Assembly: GCF_008042275.1 (NCBI RefSeq)
Contig: NZ_RDBK01000043.1
Span: 781,812 to 814,925 of the forward strand
Reading direction: 5' to 3'
Length of the DNA: 33,114 nt
DNA from: Streptomyces sp. OR43
GTDB taxonomy: Bacteria > Actinomycetota > Actinomycetes > Streptomycetales > Streptomycetaceae
Below, piece after piece: positions 23,961 to 33,032 of the stretch. A program made the position numbers and the translations under genes. The first letter of the stretch is position 1. Every line of letters starts with the position of its first letter. Under the pieces are notes generated by a model, which searched no databases, was not told the origin of the DNA, and saw only the letters and a program-made list of their open reading frames with translations.

Positions 23961-24509
23961 CTACACGGGGGCGGCCAGCTCCGCCCAGACGGTCTTGCCC
24001 GGCTCACCCGGCACCCGTACCACTCCCCAGTCCAGGCAGAGCCGCTGCACGATGAACATGCCGTGCCCACCGGGCCGTCCGGCGCGGCGCGGGGTACGGG
24101 GAGCGGGCTGTCCGGCACCGCCGTCGGCAACCTCCACCCGCAGCGCCTTCGGCGTGCGGGCGATGCGGATCTCGTCGGGGCCTTCCGCGTGCAGACAGGC
24201 GTTGGTGACCAGTTCGGAGACGACCAGCAGGACGTCCTCGGCGGCGGCGCGACGGTCGGCGGTCGAAGCGGGGAGCCAGCCCCAGTCGTGGAGCGCCTGG
24301 CGGGCGAAATCGCGGGCCGTCGGCACGATGCCGGTGGCATCCCGCAGCGACAGCGTGCGCCACTGCCGCCCCGCGGGCTCCGCTTGCGCGGCGGAGGGAA
24401 CGCCGGTGTCCGCGTCCGCGCGTGTGCCCGCGTCGGAGCGTGCACCCACGCCCGCGCCCTCCGGCTCGCGGCCGAGGTCGCCCGGCGGATGCTGCCGGGT
24501 GGTGCCCAT
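23961..24509 (-). CDS. Anti-sigma factor serine kinase (RsbW/PrsI-like)
   Basis: A 182-residue protein with a disordered N-terminus (1-48) and a HATPase_c domain: N-box SELVTNACLHAEG (N103), G1 box VADGGAG (D129), a Gly-rich lid (PGGHGMFIVQRL) and the C-terminal GKTVWAEL strand. Such proteins hold a SigB-type sigma factor inactive and phosphorylate a STAS antagonist. The STAS gene lies upstream on the same strand and sigI diverges from it, matching the PrsI-ArsI-SigI set described for S. coelicolor (from memory). ATG 24509. Confidence 0.88.
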   Translation of the reverse strand: MGTTRQHPPGDLGREPEGAGVGARSDAGTRADADTGVPSAAQAEPAGRQWRTLSLRDATGIVPTARDFARQALHDWGWLPASTADRRAAAEDVLLVVSELVTNACLHAEGPDEIRIARTPKALRVEVADGGAGQPAPRTPRRAGRPGGHGMFIVQRLCLDWGVVRVPGEPGKTVWAELAAPV

Positions 24510-24545
24510 CAGCGCTTCACCTCACCGATTCACCATGTCGCCATT

Positions 24546-24563
24546 GATACAGATACAGATACA
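24546..24563. repeat. GATACA x3 microsatellite upstream of the anti-sigma gene
   Basis: Three tandem GATACA units, with looser copies up to about 24580, in an AT-rich patch of the 234-bp gap between the anti-sigma and STAS genes. It lies 37 bp upstream of the anti-sigma ATG, in the likely leader or promoter. Nothing else is seen in the gap. Confidence 0.7.
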
Positions 24564-24743
24564 GAAACGCATACTGATACGGACACCGTTGCAGCTACCG
24601 CACCGACACGAAATATGCAGGTCTCCCACGGCTCGCCGAGGTGTCTCCTGCCCTGCCGATTCGTGACAACACCCACTTCGTCCACGCGGAACGCGTGACA
24701 CGGGCAACAGATGGGGCGCCCGGGGTGTCGAACCGCGGCACGA

Positions 24744-25112
24744 TCAGGTGACCAGGGCCTCTTCGAGGGAGTCGTGGACGGTGAATACCGCCTCGGCCCC
24801 CGTGATCTCGAAGACCCGCGCCACCACCGGCAGCATTCCGGCCAAATGGACCCCTCCCCCGGCCGCCTCCGCCTTGAGGCGGGCACCGAGCAGCACGTTC
24901 AGCCCGGTGGAATCACAGAACTCGAGTCGCGAGCAGTCGACCACCAGGCGCGCGCGCCCCTGCTCGACCGCGTGCTCCAAGGGCTCGCGCAGCAGGTCCG
25001 CCGTGTGGTGATCGAGCTCACCCACCGGCGTCACGACCTCACTGCGGCCCTCGGTCCGGGCCTCGACCTCAAGCCGACCCCGGTTCGCGCTGCCGACCGT
25101 CCCGCGGTCCAT
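24744..25112 (-). CDS. STAS-domain anti-anti-sigma factor (ArsI-like)
   Basis: A 122-residue STAS protein. The fold runs VEARTEGRSEVVTPVGELDHH, then DCSRLEFCDSTGLNVLL with the phospho-acceptor Ser68 in the DSTG loop. In partner switching the unphosphorylated form binds the anti-sigma kinase and frees the sigma factor. ATG 25112 has GAGGA nine bases upstream; the frame continues to 25148 without a ribosome site. Divergent from sigI. Confidence 0.9.
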   Translation of the reverse strand: MDRGTVGSANRGRLEVEARTEGRSEVVTPVGELDHHTADLLREPLEHAVEQGRARLVVDCSRLEFCDSTGLNVLLGARLKAEAAGGGVHLAGMLPVVARVFEITGAEAVFTVHDSLEEALVT

Positions 25113-25283
25113 GCCCGTTCCTCTTCGCCTCGTCACTGTCTGCATCAATGCACATGCAGATGAGTTGCAGCTCTCGCTGACGTGCTTAAAACACTACGCG
25201 TTCCGTGCGCCACGCGGTAGCCGAAGAACTCAACAAACCGGACATATAGCGTCAATTGGCGCTTGTAACGACCCACAGGAACC

Positions 25284-25289
25284 GGGTAA
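25284..25289 (+). promoter_or_regulatory. Possible SigB-type -10 (GGGTAA) upstream of sigI
   Basis: GGGTAA at 25284-25289 resembles the GGGTAY -10 of Streptomyces SigB-class promoters, but the last base does not fit and no GNNT -35 sits at 14-16 bp. It lies 105 bases before sigI, in a 281-bp divergent region that is AT-richer at 25180-25270 and otherwise shows no gene. Confidence 0.25.
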
Positions 25290-25393
25290 GGGTAGGGGGA
25301 CACCCAAAACACGGCCGGCTTTGGAGGCGCCGCTTCACCGCAGGAACACGTATGGGCATCGGCAGCCATATGCCGAGAACGATGGAGGAGACC

Positions 25394-26377
25394 ATGTCAC
25401 CCCGGCTCGACGGACCGCGTACCCACAACGCGACGTCAGCATGTCCTCAGGGACTGACCGAATCAGACTCCCCTGCTGCGGCCGTCCTGGACGGCACGCG
25501 CAACAGCACCACCAGCAGTGGCAGTGACACCAGCAGTACCGAAGACAACAACAGCACCGAAGGCGTGACCGGTCTCGAAGGACTTCCCGAGATCCCGCCC
25601 TACGCCGAAGTGGGGCCGCTGGACGCCAGGGCCCTGTCGAAGACGCTCTTCGCCCGGCTGGAATCCCTCGAAGAGGGCACCCCCGAGTACTCCTACGTAC
25701 GCAACACGCTCGTCGAGCTGAACCTGGCCCTGGTCAAGTTCGCCGCCTCCCGGTTCCGCTCGCGCAGCGAACCGATGGAGGACATCATCCAGGTCGGCAC
25801 CATCGGCCTGATCAAGGCGATCGACCGGTTCGAACTCAGCCGCGGCGTCGAGTTCCCGACCTTCGCGATGCCGACCATCATCGGCGAGATCAAGCGCTTC
25901 TTCCGCGACACCAGCTGGTCCGTGCGCGTACCGCGCCGCCTGCAGGAGCTGCGGCTCGACCTGGCCAAGGCGGGCGACGAGCTCGCCCAGCAGCTGGACC
26001 GCGCGCCCACCGTGGGCGAGCTCGCCGACCGCCTCGGCATCACCCATGACGAGGTCGTCGAGGGCATGGCCGCGAGCAACGCGTACACCGCGAGCTCGCT
26101 GGACGCCAAGCCCGAGGAGGACGAGAACGAGGGCGCGCTGGCCGACCGGATCGGCTACGAGGACCACGGTCTCGAAGGCATCGAGTACGTGGAGTCCCTG
26201 AAACCGCTGATCGCCGCGCTGCCGGGCCGCGACCGGACGATCCTCTCGCTCCGGTTCGTCGCCAACATGACGCAGTCGGAGATCGGCGAGGAGCTCGGCA
26301 TCTCGCAGATGCACGTGTCGCGCCTGCTCTCCCGCACTCTGGTCAAGCTCCGCAAGGGACTGACCCTGGAGGAATGA
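25394..26377 (+). CDS. SigB/SigF-family RNA polymerase sigma factor (SigI-like)
   Basis: A 327-residue sigma factor of the stress/development group. A Ser/Thr-rich disordered N-terminus (1-65) is followed by region 2 (VELNLALVKFAASRF, then EDIIQVGTIGLIKAIDRFE at 129-147 and the DNA-melting FPTFAMPTIIGEIKRFFRD), region 3 (VRVPRRLQEL and the APTVGELADRLG segment) and region 4 with its HTH (MTQSEIGEELGISQMHVSRL). The adjacent divergent anti-sigma and STAS genes identify it as a partner-switch-controlled factor; in S. coelicolor the SigI set responds to osmotic stress (from memory). ATG 25394 has GGAGG five bases upstream. Confidence 0.93.
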   Translation: MSPRLDGPRTHNATSACPQGLTESDSPAAAVLDGTRNSTTSSGSDTSSTEDNNSTEGVTGLEGLPEIPPYAEVGPLDARALSKTLFARLESLEEGTPEYSYVRNTLVELNLALVKFAASRFRSRSEPMEDIIQVGTIGLIKAIDRFELSRGVEFPTFAMPTIIGEIKRFFRDTSWSVRVPRRLQELRLDLAKAGDELAQQLDRAPTVGELADRLGITHDEVVEGMAASNAYTASSLDAKPEEDENEGALADRIGYEDHGLEGIEYVESLKPLIAALPGRDRTILSLRFVANMTQSEIGEELGISQMHVSRLLSRTLVKLRKGLTLEE

Positions 26378-26435
26378 GCTGGTGCCGCGGCACCGGGGCC
26401 CCGCGCTTGCGGGGTGCTGTACGGACCGCCGGATC

Positions 26436-26466
26436 AAGGACCTGCCCCGCCGAGGGGCAGGTCCTT
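26436..26466. terminator. Terminator between sigI and hutI
   Basis: A perfect 13-bp stem (26436-26448 with 26454-26466) and a 5-base loop lie between convergent sigI and hutI, probably acting in both directions. Confidence 0.88.
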
Positions 26467-26506
26467 CCGCGTGGGTGCCGCTGCTCGGCGGGGCGCTGAC
26501 GCGCGG

Positions 26507-27697
26507 TCAGAAGGCGCCGCGCGGGGCCACGGTCCGCTCGCCGCGCCGCCAGACCTCGTGGACCAGCGGGACGCCCGGCCGGTAGGCGAGGTGGACGTGG
26601 CTGGGGGCGTCGAGGACCACCAGGTCGGCGCGGGCGCCGGGGGCGATCCGGCCGATGTCGTCGCGGCGCAGGGCCGCCGCGCCGCCCGCCGTGGCGGACC
26701 AGAGCGCCTCGTCGGGGGTCATGCCCATGTCCCGGACGGCCAGCGCGATGCAGAACGGCACGGACGAGGTGAACGAGGAGCCCGGGTTGCAGTCGGTGGA
26801 GAGCGCGACCGTGGCTCCCGCGTCGAGGAGGCGGCGGGCGTCGGGCCAGGCGGCCCGGGTGGAGAACTCGGCGCCGGGGAGCAGCGTGGCGACGGTCGCC
26901 GACTGGGCCAGGGCGTCGACGTCGGCGTCGGTGAGGTGGGTGCAGTGGTCGGCGGACGCGGCGTCGAGCTCGACGGCGAGCCGGACGCCGGGGCCGTGTC
27001 CGAGCTGGTTGGCGTGGACCCGGGGATGCAGGCCCTTCGCCCGGCCCGCGGTCAGGATCGCCCGGGCCTGGTCGCCGTCGAAGGCACCCTTCTCGCAGAA
27101 GACGTCGATCCAACGGGCGTACGGGGCGCAGGCGTCCAGCATCGGGCCGGTGACCAGGTCGACGTACCCGGCCGGATCGTCCGCGTAGTCCGGGGAGACA
27201 ATGTGGGCACCGAGGAAGGTGACCTCGTCGGTGTGACGGGCGGCGATGCGCAGGGCGCGGGCCTCGTCCTCGACGGTGAGGCCGTAACCGGACTTGGTCT
27301 CGAACGTCGTGGTGCCCTGGCGCAGCGCCTCGGCGAGGTAGCGGGCGACGTTGGCGGAGAGCTCCTCGTCGGTCGCGGCGCGGGTGGCGGCGACGGTGGT
27401 CCTGATGCCGCCCGCGCTGTAGGCGCGGCCGGACATCCGGGCGTTGAACTCCTGGGTGCGGTCGCCCGCGAAGACGAGGTGGGAGTGGGAGTCGACGAAG
27501 CCCGGGATCACGGCCCGGCCGGCCACGTCGACGGCGTTGTCAGTGGCGGGTGCTTTGCTTGATTCACCGGTCCAGACGACCCGGTCGCCCTCGATGACGA
27601 CGGCCGCGTCCTGGATCAGTCCGAGGGGGGAACTGTCGCCGAGGGAGGGGTCGTTGGTGACCAGTGCGGAGATGTGGGTGATGGCGGTCGTCGTCAT
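26507..27697 (-). CDS. Imidazolonepropionase (HutI)
   Basis: A 396-residue amidohydrolase that opens imidazolone propionate to formiminoglutamate in histidine breakdown. Metal ligands H71 and H73 in [12 protein letters not shown]; family blocks [39 protein letters not shown] and [13 protein letters not shown] with the catalytic Asp. Complete length. ATG 27697 chosen, as the longer frame to 27739 is Pro-rich and lacks a ribosome site. Last gene of the hut operon. Confidence 0.95.
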   Translation of the reverse strand: MTTTAITHISALVTNDPSLGDSSPLGLIQDAAVVIEGDRVVWTGESSKAPATDNAVDVAGRAVIPGFVDSHSHLVFAGDRTQEFNARMSGRAYSAGGIRTTVAATRAATDEELSANVARYLAEALRQGTTTFETKSGYGLTVEDEARALRIAARHTDEVTFLGAHIVSPDYADDPAGYVDLVTGPMLDACAPYARWIDVFCEKGAFDGDQARAILTAGRAKGLHPRVHANQLGHGPGVRLAVELDAASADHCTHLTDADVDALAQSATVATLLPGAEFSTRAAWPDARRLLDAGATVALSTDCNPGSSFTSSVPFCIALAVRDMGMTPDEALWSATAGGAAALRRDDIGRIAPGARADLVVLDAPSHVHLAYRPGVPLVHEVWRRGERTVAPRGAF

Positions 27698-28316
27698 CGG
27701 GGGGCTGCTCTCCTTGCGTGGGGGCGGTGGAGTGGCCACCGCCTGGGTGCTCAGTGGTGCAGGGCCGCGATGGCTCGCGCGAGCGCTCCGGGGACGTCGT
27801 CGACCGACGCGTGATGCCCGTCGCGGACGAGGTGCCGGCCCGCGACCACGGTGTGGCGCACATCAGCGGCGGAGGCGGCGAATACCGCTGTTTCGGCTGC
27901 CAGCCGGGGCACCGGTCCCGCTGTTCTGACGGAGTCGAGGGCGACGGTCACGAGGTCGGCGGGGGCGCCGGGTTCGAGGATGCCCGCGTCCGGCCGGCCG
28001 AGTGCGGCGTGGCCGTCGGCGGAGGCGGCGCGCAGCAGTGCGGCGGCCGTCCAGTGGCCTCGGGTGCGGGTGCGCAGGCGCTCGTTGAGCTCCATCGCGC
28101 GGGCCTCTTCGAAGAGGTCGATCACGGCGTGGCTGTCGCTGCCCAGCGAGAGCGGCGATCCGGCGCGCTGGAGGGCGACGGCGGGACCGATGCCGTCGGC
28201 CAGGTCGCGTTCGGTGGTCGGGCACATGCAGGTGCCGGTGGCCGTCGAGCCGATGAGCTCGATGTCCTCGCCGGTGAGGTGGGTGTTGTGGACGCCGGTG
28301 GTGCGGGGGCCGAGGA

Positions 28317-28348
28317 CCCCGTGGTCGGCGAGCCCCGTGGTCGGCGAG
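28317..28348. repeat. 16-bp tandem duplication at the hutF junction
   Basis: CCCCGTGGTCGGCGAG occurs twice in direct succession (28317-28332 and 28333-28348), directly before the reverse copy. One copy is enough for the expected HutF sequence. Confidence 0.93.
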
Positions 28349-28935
28349 TGGCGCGAGACCATGTACCAGATCGCGTCCCGGCTCACCCCCGACACGTACT
28401 ACGACCTGGCCCGTGCCGTGTATGCCGAGATGGCGCTGGCCGGCATCACCGCGGTCTGCTCGGAGAGGTGGACGTGCAGCGGGGCGTGCCGTTGCTCGGC
28501 CCACTGGGCGACGGTGGCCAGCTGGTCGGCGGGGACGGCCCGCACGGAGTGGACGGCGGCGCCGATCAGGGTGTTCTCGTCGCCCTTGAGGAGACCGGCA
28601 CGCTCCGCCCAGGCATCGGCGGTCGTGTCCGAGAAGCGCAGCTGGTGCCGGTCGGGCTGCTGGTACTGGGAGGGCCTGCGGCCGAATCCGGCGGCGAGGT
28701 AGGCGGTGTCCAGCAGGGTGATCCGGATTCCGGCTTCGCGGGCGGCCGCGATCAGCGCCTCGCCCATCGCGTTCGGGTTGTCGTACGGGACGCCGCCCGG
28801 CCCGTGGTGCAGATAGTGGAATTCGCCGACCGCGGTGATGCCGGCCAGCGCCATCTCGGCATACACGGCACGGGCCAGGTCGTAGTACGTGTCGGGGGTG
28901 AGCCGGGACGCGATCTGGTACATGGTCTCGCGCCA
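28349..28935. repeat. 108-bp perfect inverted repeat inside hutF
   Basis: 28349-28456 is the exact reverse complement of 28828-28935. The right arm is genuine hutF coding sequence; the left arm replaces hutF codons after the LSEQ motif. Spacer 371 bp. Confidence 0.95.
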
Positions 28936-29205
28936 GGTCCAGAAGGTCCCCGAGCCGACCTGGACGGTGGAGCGCAGAGCGCGGTGGAAGGCGTGCGAAT
29001 GGGCGTTGGCGAGGCCGGGCAGGGTGAGTCCGCGCAGCACGGTCGCGCCGCGTGGCGGGGCTTCGACGCCGGTCCGCACCCCGGCGATCCGCCCGGCGGA
29101 GACCTCCAGGACGACGTCCGGCTCGACATGGGTGCCGAGCCAGGCGTGGGAGAGCCAGTACGTCACGGCGGCGGACCTGCCCGCCGGCTCCGCGGCGAGC
29201 TCCAT

Positions 29206-29350
29206 GGGCCCGGTCGCCGACTCGGTCGCCGACTCGGTCGACGACTGCCTTGCCGACCCCGTCGCGGGCCGGGCCGTGGACCCCGTCTCGGACCCCGTTG
29301 TCGGCCCGGTCGTGGACCCCATTGTCGGCCCGGTCGTGGACCCCGTTGTC
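29206..29350 (-). repeat. Tandem repeats at the 5' end of hutF
   Basis: Near-identical blocks encode Thr-Gly-(Ser/Pro)-Thr units (29270-29350), and GAGTCGGCGACC-like units repeat at 29211-29245. They lie between ATG 29364 and ATG 29205, so they are either a disordered N-terminal extension or a leader. They are prone to slippage. Confidence 0.65.
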
Positions 29351-29360
29351 GGCTTCTTAG

Positions 29361-30596
29361 TCATCGGCACGCGAGACCTTCCAGTACGTCGGCGAGTGCG
29401 ATCACCCCGGCCACGCAGTCGTCCTCGGCGGCGTACTCGGCCGGCGAGTGCGAGATCCCGGTGGGGTTCCGTACGAACAGCATGGCGGTAGGGACCGAAG
29501 CGGACAAAATACCCGCGTCGTGCCCGGCTCCGGTGCCGAGTACGGGGACGTCGCGCCCGGTGTCGCGAAGGGCCGACCCCTTCAGGAGCGCGCCCAGCTC
29601 GTCACGCAGGGCGTGCTCGAACTCCACGACGGGCGTGAAGGACTCCCGTACGACGTCGAGGTCGATCCCCGCCCGCTCGGCGTACTCCCGGGCGGCCCGC
29701 TCGATGCCGGCGACGACGGTGTCCAGGGTGTCCTGGTCGGCGGCGCGGGAGTCGAGCCAGCCGCGGACGAGGGAGGGGATGGCGTTGACGCCGTTCGGCT
29801 CGACGGCGATCTTGCCGAAGGTGGCCAGCGCTCCGGCCAGTTCCGCCTCCCGGCGGGCCGCGAGCACCGTCTCGGCGTACGTGAGCATCGGGTCGCGGCG
29901 GTCGGCGAGCCGGGTGGTGCCCGCGTGGTTGGCCTCGCCCCGGAAGTCGAAGCGCCAGCGTCCGTGCGGCCAGATCGCGGAGGCGATGCCGACCGGGTCG
30001 CCGGTCAGGTCGAGGGCGCGGCCCTGCTCGACGTGGAGTTCGACGAACGCACCGATACGGGCCAGCCGTTCGGGGTCCGGGCCGATGGCGTCGGGGTCGT
30101 ACCCGGCCGCCGCCATGGCCTGCGGCAGCGTGATGCCGTCACCGTCGCGCAGCCGGTGCGCGGCCTCGGCCGTCAGCTGTCCGGCGGCGAGCCGGGAGCC
30201 GACGCAGGCGAGGCCGAAGCGGGCCCCTTCCTCGTCACCGAAATTGGTGATCGCCAGCGGCCGGGTGAACTCCACTCCCCTGTGGCGGAGTTCATCGAGC
30301 GCGGCGAAGGAGGAAACGACCCCGAGCGGCCCGTCGAAGGCTCCGCCGTCCGGCACGGAGTCGAGGTGCGAGCCGGTGACGACGGCGTCCCCCGCGAGGG
30401 GGTCGCCGAGCCAGGCCCACTGGTTGCCGTTGCGGTCCACCTCGCAGTCGAGGCCGCGGGCCTCGGCCTGCATCCGGAACCAGAGGCGGCAGTCGGCGTC
30501 GGCCCCGGTCCACGCGTAGCGCCGGTAGCCGCCGGACTCGGCGTTGCGGCCGATGTTCCGCAGCGACGCCCACATCGCGTGGAAGGTGGGGCTCAC
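29361..30596 (-). CDS. M20 amidohydrolase (allantoate amidohydrolase/hydantoinase type) in the hut operon
   Basis: A 411-residue binuclear metallo-amidohydrolase. Metal ligands are visible in [12 protein letters not shown] (H77), GAFDGPLG (D88), [10 protein letters not shown] (Glu 122/123), the ELHVEQG His, and the C-terminal GISHSPAEY His. Annotated relatives act on allantoate, carbamoyl-beta-alanine or N-carbamoyl-amino acids. Here it lies between hutU and hutF with four-base overlaps on both sides and no hutG is present, so I infer it takes the last step, removing formate from N-formylglutamate. An allantoate role remains possible. GTG 30596 overlaps the hutU stop (GTGA). Confidence 0.9.
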   Translation of the reverse strand: MSPTFHAMWASLRNIGRNAESGGYRRYAWTGADADCRLWFRMQAEARGLDCEVDRNGNQWAWLGDPLAGDAVVTGSHLDSVPDGGAFDGPLGVVSSFAALDELRHRGVEFTRPLAITNFGDEEGARFGLACVGSRLAAGQLTAEAAHRLRDGDGITLPQAMAAAGYDPDAIGPDPERLARIGAFVELHVEQGRALDLTGDPVGIASAIWPHGRWRFDFRGEANHAGTTRLADRRDPMLTYAETVLAARREAELAGALATFGKIAVEPNGVNAIPSLVRGWLDSRAADQDTLDTVVAGIERAAREYAERAGIDLDVVRESFTPVVEFEHALRDELGALLKGSALRDTGRDVPVLGTGAGHDAGILSASVPTAMLFVRNPTGISHSPAEYAAEDDCVAGVIALADVLEGLACR

Positions 30597-32359
30597 GCGG
30601 CGGTCCCGTCCGTTCCAGACGCGGCGTCCGTGCGGGATCCGGCGGCCCCATCCGAATCCCCCGCGTCGCGCACGGACGGGTCCGCCGCGTCCCGCACGGA
30701 CGGGTCGCCCTCGCGCATCGGGACCCTGACCCCGCGCTCCGCGGCGACGGACTCCGCGATGTCGTAGCCGGCGTCGACGTGCCGGATGACGCCCATGCCC
30801 GGGTCGTTGGTGAGCACCCGGCGGATCTTCTCGCCCGCCAGCTTCGTCCCGTCGGCGACGGTGACCTGTCCGGCGTGGATGGAGCGGCCCATGCCGACCC
30901 CGCCGCCGTGGTGGATGGAGACCCAGGACGCACCGGAGGCCACGTTGACCATGGCGTTCAGCAGCGGCCAGTCGGCGATCGCGTCGGATCCGTCGAGCAT
31001 GGCCTCGGTCTCGCGGTACGGCGAGGCGACCGAGCCGCAGTCCAGGTGGTCACGGCCGATGGCCAGCGGTGCGACCAGGTCGCCACTGGCGACCATGTCG
31101 TTGAAGCGCTCGCCGGCCTTGTCGCGCTCGCCCTGGCCGAGCCAGCAGATGCGGGCGGGCAGGCCCTGGAAGTGGACGCGCTCGCCGGCCATCTTGATCC
31201 AGCGGTGCAGCGACTCGTTCTCCGGGAAGAGCTCCAGCATCGCCCGGTCGGTCTTGTGGATGTCGGAGGCCTCACCGGAGAGCGCCGCCCAGCGGAACGG
31301 GCCCTTGCCCTCGCAGAACAGCGGCCGGATGTACGCGGGCACGAAGCCGGGGAAGTCGAAGGCCCGCCCGTATCCGGCGAGCTGGGCCTCGCCGCGGATC
31401 GAGTTGCCGTAGTCGAAGACCTCCGCGCCGGCGTCCATGAAGCCGACCATCGCCTCGACGTGCTTCGCCATCGACTCACGGGCGCGCTGGGTGAAGTCGG
31501 CGGGCTTCTCGGCGGCGTAGTCGGCCATGTCGTCGAAGTCGACGCCGAGCGGGAGGTAGGCCAGCGGGTCGTGCGCGCTGGTCTGGTCGGTGACGATGTC
31601 GACCGGGGCGCCCTCGGCGAGCATCCGGGGCAGCAGCTCCGCCGCGTTGCCGAGCAGTCCGATGGAGAGCGGCTTGCGCGCGTCCCTCGCCTCGGTGGCC
31701 AGCTGGAGCGCGTGCTCCAGGCTGTCCGCCTTCACGTCGAGGAAGCGGTGCTCGATGCGGCGTTCGATGGCGCGCGGGTCGCAGTCGATACAGATCGCGA
31801 CGCCGTCGTTCATCGTCACGGCGAGCGGCTGGGCACCGCCCATCCCGCCGAGCCCGGCGGTCAGCGTGATCGTCCCGGCCAGCGTGCCGCCGAACTTCTT
31901 CGCGGCGACGGCGGCGAACGTCTCGTACGTGCCCTGGAGGATGCCCTGCGTGCCGATGTAGATCCACGAACCGGCGGTCATCTGGCCGTACATGGTGAGC
32001 CCGAGCGCCTCCAGGCGGCGGAACTCCTCCCAGTTCGCCCAGTCACCGACCAGGTTGGAGTTGGCGATCAGGACGCGCGGGGCCCACTCGTGCGTCTGCA
32101 TGACACCGACCGGCCGCCCCGACTGGACGAGCATCGTCTCGTCCTGCTTGAGCGTCCGCAGCGTGCGCACCATCGCGTCGAACGAGCGCCAGTCGCGGGC
32201 CGCCTTGCCCGTGCCGCCGTAGACGACGAGCTTGTCGGGGTGCTCGGCGACCTCGGGGTCGAGGTTGTTCTGCAGCATGCGCAGCGCGGCTTCCTGCTGC
32301 CATCCCAGGGCGCTCAGTTCGGTACCGCGCGGTGCCCGTACGGGGCGGGGTCCTGACAT
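30593..32359 (-). CDS. Urocanate hydratase (HutU)
   Basis: A 588-residue enzyme that hydrates urocanate to imidazolone propionate using tightly bound NAD. The family signature [16 protein letters not shown] holds the active-site Cys (C405). Other blocks: [26 protein letters not shown] (NAD site), DQTSAHDPL and the [16 protein letters not shown] segment. The last 38 residues (after VPMREGDPS) are an Asp/Ala/Ser/Gly-rich tail with a repeated SVRDA unit that is not part of the usual 550-residue enzyme. ATG 32359 has AGGAGG seven bases upstream. First gene of the hut operon. Confidence 0.96.
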   Translation of the reverse strand: MSGPRPVRAPRGTELSALGWQQEAALRMLQNNLDPEVAEHPDKLVVYGGTGKAARDWRSFDAMVRTLRTLKQDETMLVQSGRPVGVMQTHEWAPRVLIANSNLVGDWANWEEFRRLEALGLTMYGQMTAGSWIYIGTQGILQGTYETFAAVAAKKFGGTLAGTITLTAGLGGMGGAQPLAVTMNDGVAICIDCDPRAIERRIEHRFLDVKADSLEHALQLATEARDARKPLSIGLLGNAAELLPRMLAEGAPVDIVTDQTSAHDPLAYLPLGVDFDDMADYAAEKPADFTQRARESMAKHVEAMVGFMDAGAEVFDYGNSIRGEAQLAGYGRAFDFPGFVPAYIRPLFCEGKGPFRWAALSGEASDIHKTDRAMLELFPENESLHRWIKMAGERVHFQGLPARICWLGQGERDKAGERFNDMVASGDLVAPLAIGRDHLDCGSVASPYRETEAMLDGSDAIADWPLLNAMVNVASGASWVSIHHGGGVGMGRSIHAGQVTVADGTKLAGEKIRRVLTNDPGMGVIRHVDAGYDIAESVAAERGVRVPMREGDPSVRDAADPSVRDAGDSDGAAGSRTDAASGTDGTAA

Positions 32360-32379
32360 GGCAATGCCTCCTCGCAACT

Positions 32380-32424
32380 GTGAATTTTCTATTCACATCT
32401 TGAGTGGCTGAATAGCTCCAGTCA
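32380..32424 (-). promoter_or_regulatory. hut operon promoter/operator region
   Basis: GTGAATTTTCTATTCAC (32380-32396) is a 6-bp inverted repeat with a 5-bp spacer, and CTATTCA (32389-32395) is mirrored by TGAATAG (32409-32415). On the minus strand a TTGACT -35-like box lies at 32419-32424, so the palindromes would cover the -10 and the start of the transcript. This is a rare AT-rich patch and fits a repressor site controlling histidine use. The repressor is not in the window. Confidence 0.55.
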
Positions 32425-32612
32425 ACAGGGCGTGGCGGACGCCCGGCCGCGCACCCCCGACCCACCCCACAACGGCCCACACCCACCCGTGGCGGGGCAT
32501 TCTCCCGAACCTTCCGCATGTACCTATGGAAAATGCCAGAACCTCCACCTGGCGCGAGCACGTTGCGTAACCTCTGGGTCACAGCCGCACGCAGCGTCGG
32601 AGGGGAGTCCGC

Positions 32613-33032
32613 GTGCCCGGAATCGACGAGTGCCTGCTCGACGTCATGAGACTGCCCGGTGCCCGTGGTGCCGCCGTGGTCGACTGGACGAGCGGTCTCG
32701 CTCTCGGCACCATCGGTGACTCGCCCAACGGCGATCACGAGGCCACCGCCGCGGAGACGGCGGAGGTGGCGCGGATGGCGGCCGAACAGCCCGCCTTCGC
32801 GGCCGGCTTACCGGAGGTACCGGCCGCCGGGGACGGCACGGGAGTGGGGACGCCGCCGCCCGTCGAGGACGTCATCGTCACCACCCGCGCCGGGTACCAC
32901 ATCCTCCGGTTCGTCGAGACGGACTTCGACAGCAGCGTCTTCCTCCATCTGTGGCTGGACCGCGCGGAGGGCAATCTGGCCCTGGCCCGGATACGGCTGG
33001 GCGAGATGGCCGAGCGGCTGGTCCTGGCATGA
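32613..33032 (+). CDS. Conserved hypothetical, roadblock/LC7-like, 139 aa
   Basis: A small soluble protein with an alpha-beta layout that resembles roadblock/MglB-type dimer proteins: the N-terminal helix CLLDVMRLPGARGAAVVDW, a strand-turn-strand (SGLALGTIGD), a long Ala/Glu helix (ATAAETAEVARMAAEQ), and VEDVIVTTRAGYHILRFVE strands before a final helix. The match is by pattern, not a clear motif. GTG 32613 has a GGAGGGGAG upstream. Its stop overlaps the next start (ATGA), so it is coupled to a gene that leaves the window. It could serve a small GTPase or kinase signalling set. Confidence 0.7.
   Translation: MPGIDECLLDVMRLPGARGAAVVDWTSGLALGTIGDSPNGDHEATAAETAEVARMAAEQPAFAAGLPEVPAAGDGTGVGTPPPVEDVIVTTRAGYHILRFVETDFDSSVFLHLWLDRAEGNLALARIRLGEMAERLVLA

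Larger units (their letters stand above)
27751..29364 (-). pseudogene. Formimidoylglutamate deiminase (HutF), interrupted as assembled
   Basis: HutF turns formiminoglutamate into formylglutamate plus ammonia. The N-terminal part (29364 to 28456) has the amidohydrolase metal motif NAHSHAFHRALR and VHVHLSEQ; the C-terminal part (28332 to 27751) has GVHNTHLTGEDIELI, CPTTERDLADGIGP and SLGSDSHAVID. Between them, about 15-20 expected codons after LSEQ are missing and a 108-bp reverse copy of the same gene (28349-28456) stands instead, causing a stop at 28399. The 16 bp before the copy are duplicated. I expect the real gene to be intact. The start at ATG 29364 overlaps the upstream stop (ATGA) and gives a Thr/Gly/Ser repeat prefix; ATG 29205 (MELAAEPAG) would give a normal N-terminus. 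Confidence 0.85.

Noticed and set aside
25284..25289. Firm SigB-type autoregulated promoter of sigI
   Set aside because: The -10 differs in its last base and no matching -35 is found; kept only as a low-confidence site.
28349..28935. Invertible DNA switch (phase variation) in hutF flanked by inverted repeats
   Set aside because: Inverting the 371-bp spacer would turn coding sequence antisense and would not restore the missing codons; no recombinase gene is near and the arms are plain copies of coding DNA.
27718..30519. 933-codon plus-strand open frame over the hut operon
   Set aside because: Antisense to hutF and the M20 gene; the translation is low-complexity and the real genes on the other strand carry all family motifs.
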